DNA of 64,000 nt, from the NCBI GenBank assembly GCA_037074765.1, contig JBAMDO010000068.1:124001-188000 (forward strand), given 5' to 3'. The translations under genes and the position numbers were made by a program. This document shows positions 49,322 to 61,880 of this stretch, piece by piece. Below the pieces are notes generated by a model. The model ran no database searches and was not told the origin of the DNA. It saw only the letters and a list, made by a program, of their open reading frames with translations. This stretch comes from Mansonella perstans. Taxonomy: Eukaryota > Nematoda > Chromadorea > Rhabditida > Onchocercidae. How positions within the stretch are numbered: the stretch's first letter is position 1; the number at the start of each line of letters is the position of its first letter.

Positions 49322-49494
49322 TCAGTTTAAAAATTTCATCATTGCTAAGAGTATTTCTATTTTAATTCCATGACGATTACAAACCTCGTTATAACGAGGA
49401 AGGCTAATACTATTCATTGTACAGAAGTTTTCATAAGCCAATGAACTGGGTAATGCTCGGCGGGAACTCGCGGGAAAGGAACCTCTTCGAATTC
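49322..49494 (-). CDS. Orphan exon with open frame
   Basis: This starts after a CTTAG acceptor at 49495-49496 and stays open to a TGA at 49322-49324 (about 57 codons). An internal GTTTGT donor at about 49387 could end it early in phase 0. It encodes IRRGSFPASSRRALPSSLAY and SISLPRYNEV, richer in Arg, Ser and Pro than chance frames in this DNA, and its G+C content is locally raised. It could be an exon of the membrane-protein gene to its left or the end of another minus-strand gene. No homologue is recognised. Confidence 0.35.
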
Positions 49495-50488
49495 CTAAGT
49501 TTTGGAAAAAAAGAAAAAACAATGTGATATGCAGTAGAGAATTGTTAGTGGACACAGAAGCAATTAAAAGTAGTTCAACCACAATGCGGTCACTAGATGC
49601 CTTTTGTTATTGCGAAAGCCACACACTAAGAGTAATGCCAAAGAATGATTGATGTAAAACGGATTTATATCGATTTAACTTTATGGTCGATTTAACTCCA
49701 ACATGTATTTGCTCACTGACGTTGAAAGTATGACAAAGCAAAAGAATTCAAAAGTCCTTCGTCTATCAGTTATTATTCACTCATCAGTAGAGTGATAAAA
49801 CTGATGCTTTCCATTAATATTCCGGAAATTAATATTCCGATTTGTGCCGGACGCATTTAAAATAAATTTATAATAAGTTTATAATTTCATATATATTGAA
49901 AAAAATCATAATTTATTTCTGATAAAGATGAAAAAGTTCAGATTAAATGTATTTATAGGTAGTGAAATCTTCCTTATTGCCACTTGCTTACTTCTTATTT
50001 GTCACTTATGTATTATTCTGTTTAAGTCAGAGATCATGCTTCTGTCATTTCCCTTAGGTTTAATTGGCAGCAAAATTTTGTTTGATTTGGTCGAAATTTT
50101 TATCTGTTTCTTATGTTTTTTCTCAACAAATAAGATCTGACATTTGACATCTTTTATTTTGTCATATACCTTTTAATTTAATTAGATGTTTTTCTGTGCT
50201 CAATTTCTTTTGTACATTCTGACCCGAATTGAGGATTTTTAAACGGAACGTACAAAAGTACGTATACAAATGTATGGTTAATTGTAAATTTTATGCGTTT
50301 TCTTCTAAATAATGCATCAAACTATTAATGTTTATTAAAATGTCAAGTTATAAACAAAGTTTGAACTAATTTTCAAGAAATTTTACAATCTTCATTTTTT
50401 CTAACTGATTGTAACGGCGAAATAATGTAAAGAAATTTTACAAGAAAAAATGGGTGAATGAGATCATTGAGCATGCAAATAAATACAA
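49495..50488. other. A+T-rich gap downstream of the secreted-protein gene
   Basis: It contains the 3' UTR of the gene ending at 50489. A plus-strand frame at 49928-50140 encodes a Phe/Leu/Ile-rich 70-residue sequence, as expected by chance from T-rich DNA. No gene is supported. Confidence 0.45.
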
Positions 50489-52849
50489 TTAACCAAGAAA
50501 TTTATGCAAAAATCCTTGAGCAAATTCACCACCGATAATACCATTTACCTGATTGAGCACTTGTATCGGATTCTGAAATAAAAAAGGGATCCCATACATA
50601 CATTTATATAAAATGAAGAGAGGTACTGGATTACTGAATACCTGATCGATGACACCTGAAAATTCGTCACACCGTTGAATTGCCCTTTGCATTTCCATGA
50701 CCACTTGCAACGATCCTAAGATATCACATTCACTGATCACCTTTCTCAGCTGACCACAGTACTGTCGTTCCGCTCCCCGTTTACATGTTTCTTTCCTGAA
50801 AATCATAAAATTCAACACATCCCTTTCCTCCTGTTATAAGATAGACAAAAAGTAAATTGCATAGCTTTTGATAAGCATAACTATTTGCATGTAATTTCAA
50901 TTAATAAAATGATCTCGTTTTAAAACTTCCGCAGTTTATAATCGATCATATCCTGAGCCAGCCAATGGATTTCTTCGATAAGTTGGAAGTACATAGCAAG
51001 AAGCAAACAAGTAACAATGCTAAGTGAAGATTGGATTCACTTAATGCGTTAATCTTTCCTGTCAAAGTGTGAAAAATTTAAATATTTGTGCAGCTAACAT
51101 ATATCTGCACACTCACGTAGCACCGATGAAATCAACTTTACCACCGAAAAGAGCATTGGTGATCTGACTACCCCAAAGATCCCATGCCTTTTCATCAGCC
51201 ACTTTCACGCAGTTCCCGTATGCTATTCTCATAAATTCGCTCAGAAATGGTAAGCATCCTGAAAAGAAATGTGTAATGGCAAGAATTTTCAAAAACCTGT
51301 TTATAAACATGCGATAAATTTCTCCGACTTTCGATTCGAAAGATTAATTTCACTGCTCAAAATATTTTCGAAAAGTGTCAATTACAGGAGTATCAATTGA
51401 GAGAGAAAATTTTCGTTAGAAACAATAATTAATGATGAAAGATCTTAAATTCAAGGATCTATGTAGTGGCAGATAATTTATAGCAATCAAACATATTAAT
51501 TTAACTAATTAATATGAAGTTTTCAGAATAAATAAGCATTTTATGTCACAGATTGGTAATTAATCAAACAATTAAGGATTTGATATTAAGTGTTGACAAA
51601 CCTTCACCCTTTGGTATACCAAAATTGCTATTTGCACCAGGTGCTAATTCTCGAATGGTCGGTAACCAGTTATCCGCATCTTTTATGTATGGTTGTGTCT
51701 TCACTGCAAGAGCTGCGGCTGATTTACTAGGTTTTGAAGACCCTAAAAATGCTTCTGCAATATCCATAAGTGATTTCGCACCACTGGACCCAATATCATA
51801 ATTGCTTCTCCGTTGCTTCCCTGATATCAAACCACGATTTTCAATTGCAGAAACTTCAGAGATTTTAGCAATAGCTGGTGAAATGGCATTTGTTATAGAC
51901 TGGCCGATTATTTCGGATGGTTGAGAATTGAGCGATATAGGTCCTGGTTCCGGATGACCAGGTCTTATCCTAAAACATCAGCTATTGTTTTAGACTTTGA
52001 TATGGAAGAACATATTTTGCATAAATTCTGTGTTTGCAATATTCGTTTTTTTTTATTCTCTTTCATTCATCGCTTCAACTGAAAATATGATATCTATCAG
52101 ATTTAATAAGTAATTAAAAAGTAATCAATCAGTGATATTTAAGATTAGACTAGCAGGAAACAAAACCATACAATCCTTCTAAATTAGCTGCGGCGGAATG
52201 TTTAGCAACGGAAGAAACAATTGCTGTGGCCATTTGTGTCAATCGTCCAATGTTATCATTTGATAGAAAGTCCAGGAATGGATGGTCATTCCTGCTCTGC
52301 AAAAATTTTTCCTTGTACGTCATTTGTGATAAGTGAAAGTATCGCAAAGATGGCAAAAGACAGAGTTGATTCTCTCACAGAGTTATTCGCGGTGCATTCC
52401 AGGAAGGAAAAAAAAAATTTAAGGAAAAAAGGGAAAAAATGTGCAAGGGAAAAATTTTATTTGAATATTAATCATGAGATAGTGCGGCAAAATTTTCAGT
52501 CAGGAAATGATTTACCGATTCACTTTTGAGTTCATTAAAGCCTTGAACAACAATAGAATTCACACAATCTTAGGAAATGAATTTAATTGTTGCATTCTTA
52601 ACTTAACGGGGAAACATTCCAGCAACTCAAATCAGTTTCAATTGTTTATCCATTTCAAAAAAATTCTAATATTTCTTGTGCGGTGATAGGTGAAAGTGAA
52701 CGGAAAAAGTAATGGTAGAATGTACAGAAAAAAAGGATAAGGATTCAGAAGCATAAAATAATATGAAGAAATATAACCTGGGCATTGGAATATTGAAGTG
52801 CGATTGATATGAAAAGGAGAAAGAGAAGATTGGTGAATGATTGCGCCAT
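50489..52849 (-). CDS. Secreted six-cysteine nematode protein of unknown function
   Basis: Six exons (52849-52778, 52296-52172, 51969-51602, 51258-51117, 50795-50642, 50572-50489) join in phase and give 314 residues. The first exon is a clean signal peptide (MAQSFTNLLFLLFISIALQY, then SNA before the likely cleavage at Q24). The middle 120 residues are Ser/Pro/Ala-rich with a KQRR dibasic stretch near 115 (a possible proprotein cleavage site). The C-terminal half has six cysteines: GCLPF, YGNC, KETC, QYCGQ, SECD and RCDEF, enough for three disulfides. It ends with a Gly-rich hydrophobic segment (NGIIGGEFAQGFLHKFLG). There is no membrane span and no lipid anchor signal. I do not recognise a named family. 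The architecture fits a nematode-specific secreted or cuticle/excretory product. Start choice: first Met, followed at once by the hydrophobic core. Confidence 0.85.
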
Positions 52850-54295
52850 TCCAGAGACTTCAATAAGTCAGCCAAAATAGTTTTCGCTTTGTGAATTGGA
52901 GGATGGATTTTTGGGAAGGATTTGAAGGAAGGAACGGAAGGGGTTGGCGCTCAAACAGAGCAATACCGGATTTTTTGCCCCCCGATGATGATGATGATAA
53001 CCATAATGATGTGGACATTTTCATTTATCCTTTCAACTGGATGGATATTGTGATTAACTCTCAGAATCTAATCTCGAACGCATCGAACGCAATGGAAACT
53101 TTTCGAACTTGTCAAAGTGGGAATTTGTCGAAGATTGTTTAAAGTGGGCTGATAAAACAGGACGAGAATTGAATGGGTGAATGGAAAGATGAAATGTGAC
53201 AACCAGAAATTCCAATTTAATATTTTTTTTTTTTTTTTGTGGAGGATTAGGGGTCACGATATCCTGCACAAAGGTATAGCACAGTGAATTTACCCTGATT
53301 GACTGAACAATGAATTAGTACCAGTTTTGGTAAGGATAGCATTTATCTTCCATCTTTCTATGTTCCTTTCTTTATTTTCACTTTATTTTAACAAATATGT
53401 TTACCAATTATCTATTGTTTCACTCATTTAAGTTAATTATTAAAACATGTTATCGGTTAATTAGTGAATTCACATTGCACAGAAAATGAATTTTATAGAA
53501 TCCTCGAATATAATTTTTTTGAATGGAAAATAACAATACAGGTAGTGTATATAAATACACAGAGAGAGAGAGAGAGAAACACATACTGTACTAATACAGC
53601 AAATTAAAGTTTTACAGGTAATGTTGTGGATTTTTATTTGGGAATGAGGATAACTATCAATAAATAACCAGTAGCAGATAATGATCAATTCGTGATACTG
53701 GTCAATTCATCGTTTTCATTTCAACTATTCCATTCTGCTCCTGTTATTTACAATGTAAATTTGTAAAAAGATTATTCAGTGGTCGTGACTAATTCAATCA
53801 ACAATTTTATGTCAAATTTTAATTGCTTTTTGTTGTTTGAATTTATTTGAAATAATGCCGCATATATGATGACAATAATAATAATTAATGACCACAATAA
53901 TAATTAAATATGTATGAGCAATGTTCGAGGACCGGTTTATCATGAATTGACAAAGAAGCAGAACGACTGTTTGATTGATTCTTTGATTTAGTTCTAAATT
54001 CAATGTAAAATCATAAGAATGAAATGAAAATAAGGGATTTCAACAATGATGTATTTCATGCAGATTTTTCGGCATCATTGCTTTTCTTATCCTTTTTCAT
54101 AAAATAACAGATCTATCCTGAATTGAGATAGACTAAAAATATCCCCTTTGCTTATTCACTTTAACTCGTATCTTAGCAATAGATACTGCACTTTTTGCCT
54201 GTTATAAATCGAGAAGAGCCTATGCATAAAATCCTTCATATCATATGGGAAAAGGGAGCATAATATCAGTTAACTTTTATCAGTTAATTTTTTTA

Positions 54296-54355
54296 GATGG
54301 GTGTGTTGCTGGGCACTTTTTTGGATGGGTGTGTTGCTGGGCACTTTTTGATGGG
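54296..54355. repeat. 28-bp tandem repeat, two copies plus a partial third
   Basis: The unit gatgggtgtgttgctgggca followed by a T run occurs at 54296 and 54324, with a third partial start (gatgggt) at 54350. The copies are nearly identical, suggesting a recent duplication. Confidence 0.85.
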
Positions 54356-54854
54356 TATATGAAATTGTACATAAAAATCTTATGAATGCAAACAATATAT
54401 AATTAAGTTATGTGTACTTTAATTAATGACAAAAAATTACTTAGAGTTTTACCAATTCAATTGGAAGCTGAATTCTTAATAAAACGTTAACTAATGTTGT
54501 GCTCTGGGCTCGTTTACCTTCAAAATAAGTAGGCCGAGTAGAAGTCTAAATCTAGATTACAGCAGCATAAAACACAGACCCGTACCCATATGTGGCAATT
54601 GTTGGTGGGATGCGAATGATGGATCTTTTTAGTTGAAAATTTTCATCTAGCTGTAGAGGTTACGTTTTAGTAGGGAGCTGCTCTGTGTCATCCAAACAAT
54701 GTAAATGGGATGGGATCCATCCGTTGATGGCGAACTTGCTTCAACAACCTGTCTTTACTCTTTCAAATCAAATAGTTTATGAGTATGACCTTTGATCCTT
54801 TCATATGACAATAAATGCCTATCTATAAAGTGTGTTGCAACTCGTTAGTTCATT

Positions 54855-54865
54855 TCAATTTTCAG
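54855..54865 (+). promoter_or_regulatory. Probable spliced-leader acceptor of arle-14
   Basis: ATTTTCAG ends at 54865, only 2 nt before the ATG at 54868. Such a short leader needs trans-splicing to give a usable 5' end. Confidence 0.55.
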
Positions 54866-54867
54866 TT

Positions 54868-56138
54868 ATGAGTAAGAGCGAAGAGAAGAACGAAGCGTGC
54901 GGAAAACGGAAAAATTCTTCGCCAATTGCAATGACTCTTTCAACTCTTCAAATAGGTATCTTTAATTTCACTTAGTCACTTGGCCACTTGGCCACTATTG
55001 AAATTTGGCCACTGCTGAAATTTTTAATCCCAAATACATTTTGCATTTCTTAGCTGTAATTGTAATGAAAAGAAACAGCACGAAAGAAATGTATTTGGTT
55101 ACTTACTGATTTTTATTTAATTACGAATACTTTAAGAATTTTTTTACTTACCAGCAGGTTTTGATTTTTTTAAAAATAAATGCAGTTGGTATAGAAATGA
55201 CAGTTAAAGTTCAACTTACTGTTAGTTGTATTTTTCAAACAAATGCTATTTTCAGGAAATTTATCACAACCACAAATGCATAGAGAATTAAGGAATCTTA
55301 GATTTATCAGTCCCGGAGAAGCAGCTGTAATTTCTACAGAGGAAGCTATGTGCAATAGAGAAGGAGTTCGTAGATCTACAAGGCATCGCAAAGGTTTTTT
55401 TTTTTTTTTTTCCTTTTCTTTTTTTTGATTGATTTTCAGAAAAAGCTATAATTTTCGAAGGTTATCTTCTATTTCATATACAATTATAGTTTCATCAAGT
55501 TTCACTTTGAATCAATTTTATTTAAAAGTCACTTTCTCCTCTCTTTTTCAATATTTAATTGTTTTCTCTATATGAAATTTCAAACTGCTGGAAATTTGTC
55601 TGAAAATTGCATAATTGCTGAGAGTATTTCTGTTTTATCTCCAGCAGTAATATCTTTCGATCGCACAACAGATTACATTCCACATCATGACGAAGAAGGA
55701 TATCTGGTCAAGGCCGATGGTCAGTGTGTTAAGTTATGCGATTGTTTGAGAACATCTTGCCCTGGTGATCGATTATCGTCAAAGTTTTTTTATTTTAAAA
55801 TCAAGTTCTATACGTGAATTGAATACAGAATCGCTAGAAAACTAACAATTTCTTTACCACTTTAATTCATTTCCGAAACATTGAAGAAGAGTGATGAGAA
55901 GTACTATTTTTACTTCTTTTAACAATTTTTATGGAAAATGCAATAGTACATCTGAAATCTATGCTGATCTACAATTTTAGGCTGTCATTATCCATGTGAA
56001 AAGTGTGGTTCACGCATGTGTGGTCCAGCTTGTCAAAAGAATCGAGATTACATTATTGAAAACATTTTCACTGGAGCTGAACCACCTCGGATTCGTAAAA
56101 ATCCTTATTATAATAGTCCTTCGAGACGTGAAAACTAA
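54868..56138 (+). CDS. arle-14: ARL14 effector protein homologue (ARLE-14)
   Basis: Family of small proteins ending in a cysteine-rich ARL14EP domain. The human protein was described as an ARL14 effector, and the C. elegans homologue ARLE-14 is a nuclear partner of the H3K9 methyltransferase MET-2 with LIN-65. Four in-phase exons (54868-54955, 55256-55393, 55645-55764, 55981-56138) give 167 residues. The N-terminus is basic and Ser-rich (CGKRKNSSP). The middle has RRSTRHRK, like the RRSTR signature that precedes the domain in the family. The C-terminal domain contains LCDCLRTSCPGCHYPCEKCG and CGPACQKNRDYII, giving about eight closely spaced cysteines that likely bind zinc. It ends SPSRREN. 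The domain order and closing CGPxCxxNR motif make the call firm; which function applies in this worm is inferred. Confidence 0.9.
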
Positions 56139-57525
56139 GAAGCATCTTGAAGAAGACTGTTTGTATTTTGTATGAAAAGATTATGTATTGTTGTTACATA
56201 ATTTTATGAAAATTTAATCTTTAAAAGGCAGATAATTGGATTTATGTATTCATAAAACTTTATTTAATTTGATCAATTCCCGATAAAATTAGGTAAATTT
56301 TTATTCACTGTTATTAGTGGCACAGAATTGCTATTTCAGGTTGTTTTATGTTCAGCGAAAAATTTTATAAAAACTACGCTTTTGATCAGTTTCCAAAACA
56401 TTGCTGGGGAGAAATCGATTTCGAGACCCAAAAGTGACAACTTGTTATGAGAGGTGTTTAATTTTATGTTCCAGTTTATTCTGGTATGCTTTCCATGTCT
56501 TTCGAAACTTTTTTATAAAGGGGAGATAAAGAGATAATTCAGCAAAAAAAAGGCTATTAGAGCGGATTTTTGTCCAGGTTAAATAAAGGAATATTAGAAG
56601 CAAATACTTGAATTTAACCCAAAAAATTTCCATTTTTTGTAGGTGCATATATAGTATATTTGTTCTGCATGCTAAAGTATGTATGTAAGAAATGGTTCGC
56701 ACTAACGTAGGAGATCACCCAAGTATTTCATGCAGATTGCATAGATATGCGAAATATAATTAAACATTTGCTTTTATTCATGTGTCGTACTTCCCCCCAT
56801 TTGTATAAATTTAAAAGCCATGAATGAAGACTTCCATATTCATCATTACGTTGAGTAAAGTAATAGAAGATTATTCGTAAGACTGATAGCCTTTTCGTGA
56901 AGTCTTATGACTGTTACATATTTATTGCAGTTTTTATTATGATAATTTTAGTTGCACTTTTTTCTTTCTCTGAGGCACTGCACACTTTTTCGTTGTTGTT
57001 TTATTTTAAATTTCAGTTGCAAGCAGAAAGGAATAAATCTTCTTTCTCATACGTTTATATTTTCATACATTTATTACAATCTTGAAAAACTTAGCTTTGG
57101 TTTATAGAACTGTATAATTCCATACATGGTGGGAAAAAGAATGCGCAAATTTTTTGAAATAATAACAAAAACATAATTTGGAAAGTGGAAAATAAGAGCT
57201 AAATTCTTTTGTGATATGTCCGAAAATGGTGGCATTTCCAGAAAGGAATTTTTTTTGAAAAAAGAGGTCATGTAAGATCATCGTGATTTTGGTTGTGTTT
57301 GTCTTTACTGAATACTGTGATTCCAGATATGATCTTTATTAAGGAGATAAATTTTGGAAAGATTCTAGGACGTGCTTTATGTTTTTAAACTTTTCCAAAA
57401 TCTGGAAGATTCAGAGAAATTGTCATGTTTTACTTTGAAATACTTTTTTACTATGATTTTGCACTCATTTATGCTTCTTTGCGCTATTTGGTACGGAAAT
57501 TATTTTTTTGGAAGGTGGCTATCAT
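56139..57525. other. Intergenic region between arle-14 and adss-1
   Basis: It holds the arle-14 3' UTR and the adss-1 promoter. Short hydrophobic frames (for example 56897-57085 plus, 56445-56702 minus) have no splice context. The frame upstream of the adss-1 ATG is open back to 57425 but lies before the probable trans-splice site. Confidence 0.5.
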
Positions 57526-57536
57526 TTTTATTTTAG
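57526..57536 (+). promoter_or_regulatory. Probable spliced-leader acceptor of adss-1
   Basis: TTTTTATTTTAG ends at 57536, 14 nt before ATG 57551. The site separates the conserved start from an in-frame but unconserved hydrophobic stretch upstream, so it decides the start. Confidence 0.55.
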
Positions 57537-57550
57537 AAAAATCATCTGGA

Positions 57551-60308
<2,758 letters not shown>

Positions 60309-60779
60309 AGGATGTCACATCAGCAGTTCATTTTTAAAGTCCATATTTCTATCATTCTTGAAACCAATCTCGAATCTGTAGTCCATGTTTACAGCTTTTG
60401 AGATTTTGAATTATTAATGGTTAATTTCCATGTGCATGTATTTGATACGGTTATATCTTGAAATATTTTCTAGTAGTGAATTATTTGAAATCAATATTAT
60501 TGTAGGAGTTGCATAGTTATTACATGCCATATTATTATTTGGAACTCATTATTGTATTTTCTATGCTTCATGTGCATTATTGCCACATATTTGCCTTGAA
60601 TTTTAAATGCTACATTGTTGAATACAAATTACAATCTTTTTATTCTCTTTAAACAATACTGTAGCAGCAACTACAGTAGCAATACCAATTAGAATTCATG
60701 ACAAAAGTTCATCAACAGGTTTGATGTGTATTAAAGAATAAATTAGAATGGAATAATTCTCGTTCGTCATGTCAATTGT
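60309..60779. other. adss-1 3' flank with a degenerate transmembrane-like frame on the minus strand
   Basis: Read on the minus strand, 60661-60720 encodes ILIGIATVVAATVLF after a TGA, resembling the transmembrane exon at 44361-44457 (shared WILIG-type start, with TGG replaced by TGA). It may be a relic of a duplicated exon or a coincidence of hydrophobic codons. There is no other content. Confidence 0.3.
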
Positions 60780-60784
60780 GATTG

Positions 60785-61190
60785 TGATGGCACGACACAT
60801 TCATCATGTGTCATACCAGGATACCATCATGTGTCATACGAGGATACTATCGTGTGTCATGCCAGAATACCATTATGTGTCATACGAGGATACTATCGTG
60901 TGTCATATCAGGATACCAGGATGTGTCATACCAGAATACTATCATGTGTAATGCCAGGATATTATCGTGTGTCATACTAGGATACATTCATCATGTGTCA
61001 TACTAGGATATTATCGTATGTCATACCAGGATATTATCGTATGTCATACCAGGATATTACCCTGTGTCATACCAGGATATTATCGTATGTCATACCAGGA
61101 TATTATAGTATGTCATACCATGATACATTCATGATGTATCATACCAGGATACTACGATGTGTCAGGATACATTCCTCATGTATCATATCA
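60785..61190. repeat. 23-bp minisatellite, about 17 copies
   Basis: The tandem unit gtgtcataccaggatactat plus cat or cgt is 23 bp. Unit starts are at 60808, 60831, 60854, 60877, 60900, 60923, 60946, 60969, 60995, 61018, 61041, 61064, 61087, 61110, 61136, 61159 and about 61180. Two intervals are 26 bp, where the variant cattcatcat/cattcatgat replaces the usual junction. The copies differ by a few point changes. Because 23 is not a multiple of 3 and the unit lacks stops on the plus strand, long open frames appear in all three plus frames; they should not be annotated as genes. Confidence 0.95.
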
Positions 61191-61865
61191 TAATAGCCTA
61201 TCTGTCTGTTTGCCTGCCTTACTGGTTTCAGATGCCAGTGTGCTCTCATCTGTAACCATACTTCAAAGACTCTCCGATACACGGCATTCTCATAACATAC
61301 GGGTAGTGAGGAGAGAGTAAGACCGGAAGGCAGCGTAATATTGTTTATTTCCACACCGATCGATTTATTGATTGGTTATATGTTGCATTGGATGAGTTAA
61401 TCATTTAAAGCTGCCGTATCGCTGGCAGGAATGTTCAGAGTTTCTTTCATTTCTTGCATTTGTTTACGTAACCACCTTTAGATTGACCTTTATTTTACTT
61501 CTTCCTACTGTAGATTGACCTTTATTCTCATTCTTCCTATTATAGATTGACCTATTATTTTGCTTTTCCCTATCGACTTTAACATTCTTTTCACAAAGAT
61601 GATTCATTCATTATTAATCATTTCATTCAATTATATTTTTCACATATTTATATTAAATAGATTTCTTTATATTCATTATTGATTTTAATTAAGATTCATT
61701 TAGCATCTTTACCTTTCATTATAACTATAATTGGCGAAAAAATACATGAAAACCATTGCTTCTTATTTTAATATGAAAATATATTTGCATTTTGTTTATA
61801 CTTTTAATTGTTACAATCACGTTTTACACTTACTATTACATTATTACATATTATTACATTTATAA
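61191..61865. other. sqst-1 upstream region
   Basis: It lies between the minisatellite and the sqst-1 start. A 29-bp motif (tagattgacctttattttactt / ttctcattcttcctattatagattgacct) is repeated about three times at 61480-61555. The rest is T-rich. No gene is seen. Confidence 0.5.
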
Positions 61866-61876
61866 ATTTTCTTCAG
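61866..61876 (+). promoter_or_regulatory. Probable spliced-leader acceptor of sqst-1
   Basis: TTTTCTTCAG ends at 61876, 4 nt (CAAA) before the ATG at 61881. This is the usual context of nematode trans-spliced starts. Confidence 0.6.
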
Positions 61877-61880
61877 CAAA

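Larger units (their letters stand above)
52850..54867. other. Divergent intergenic region between the secreted-protein gene and arle-14
   Basis: This 2-kb region between divergent genes must hold both promoters. It contains (GAT)n-like tracts near 52985-52998, an (AG)n tract at 53561-53578 and a 28-bp tandem duplication at 54296-54355. A plus-strand frame at 52891-53142 has no valid start. No gene is supported. Confidence 0.45.

Noticed and set aside
49928..50140. Plus-strand 70-codon hydrophobic ORF starting at ATG
   Set aside because: T-rich DNA readily gives Phe/Leu/Ile frames; there is no leader acceptor and no charged residues typical of a real membrane protein.
57425..57550. N-terminal extension of adss-1 from an upstream ATG
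   Set aside because: In frame but hydrophobic and unlike the family, and interrupted by a strong TTTTAG acceptor at 57536 that better marks the mRNA 5' end.
60769..61193. Three overlapping plus-strand frames of 60-66 codons
   Set aside because: They are products of the 23-bp minisatellite, which lacks stops in every plus frame.
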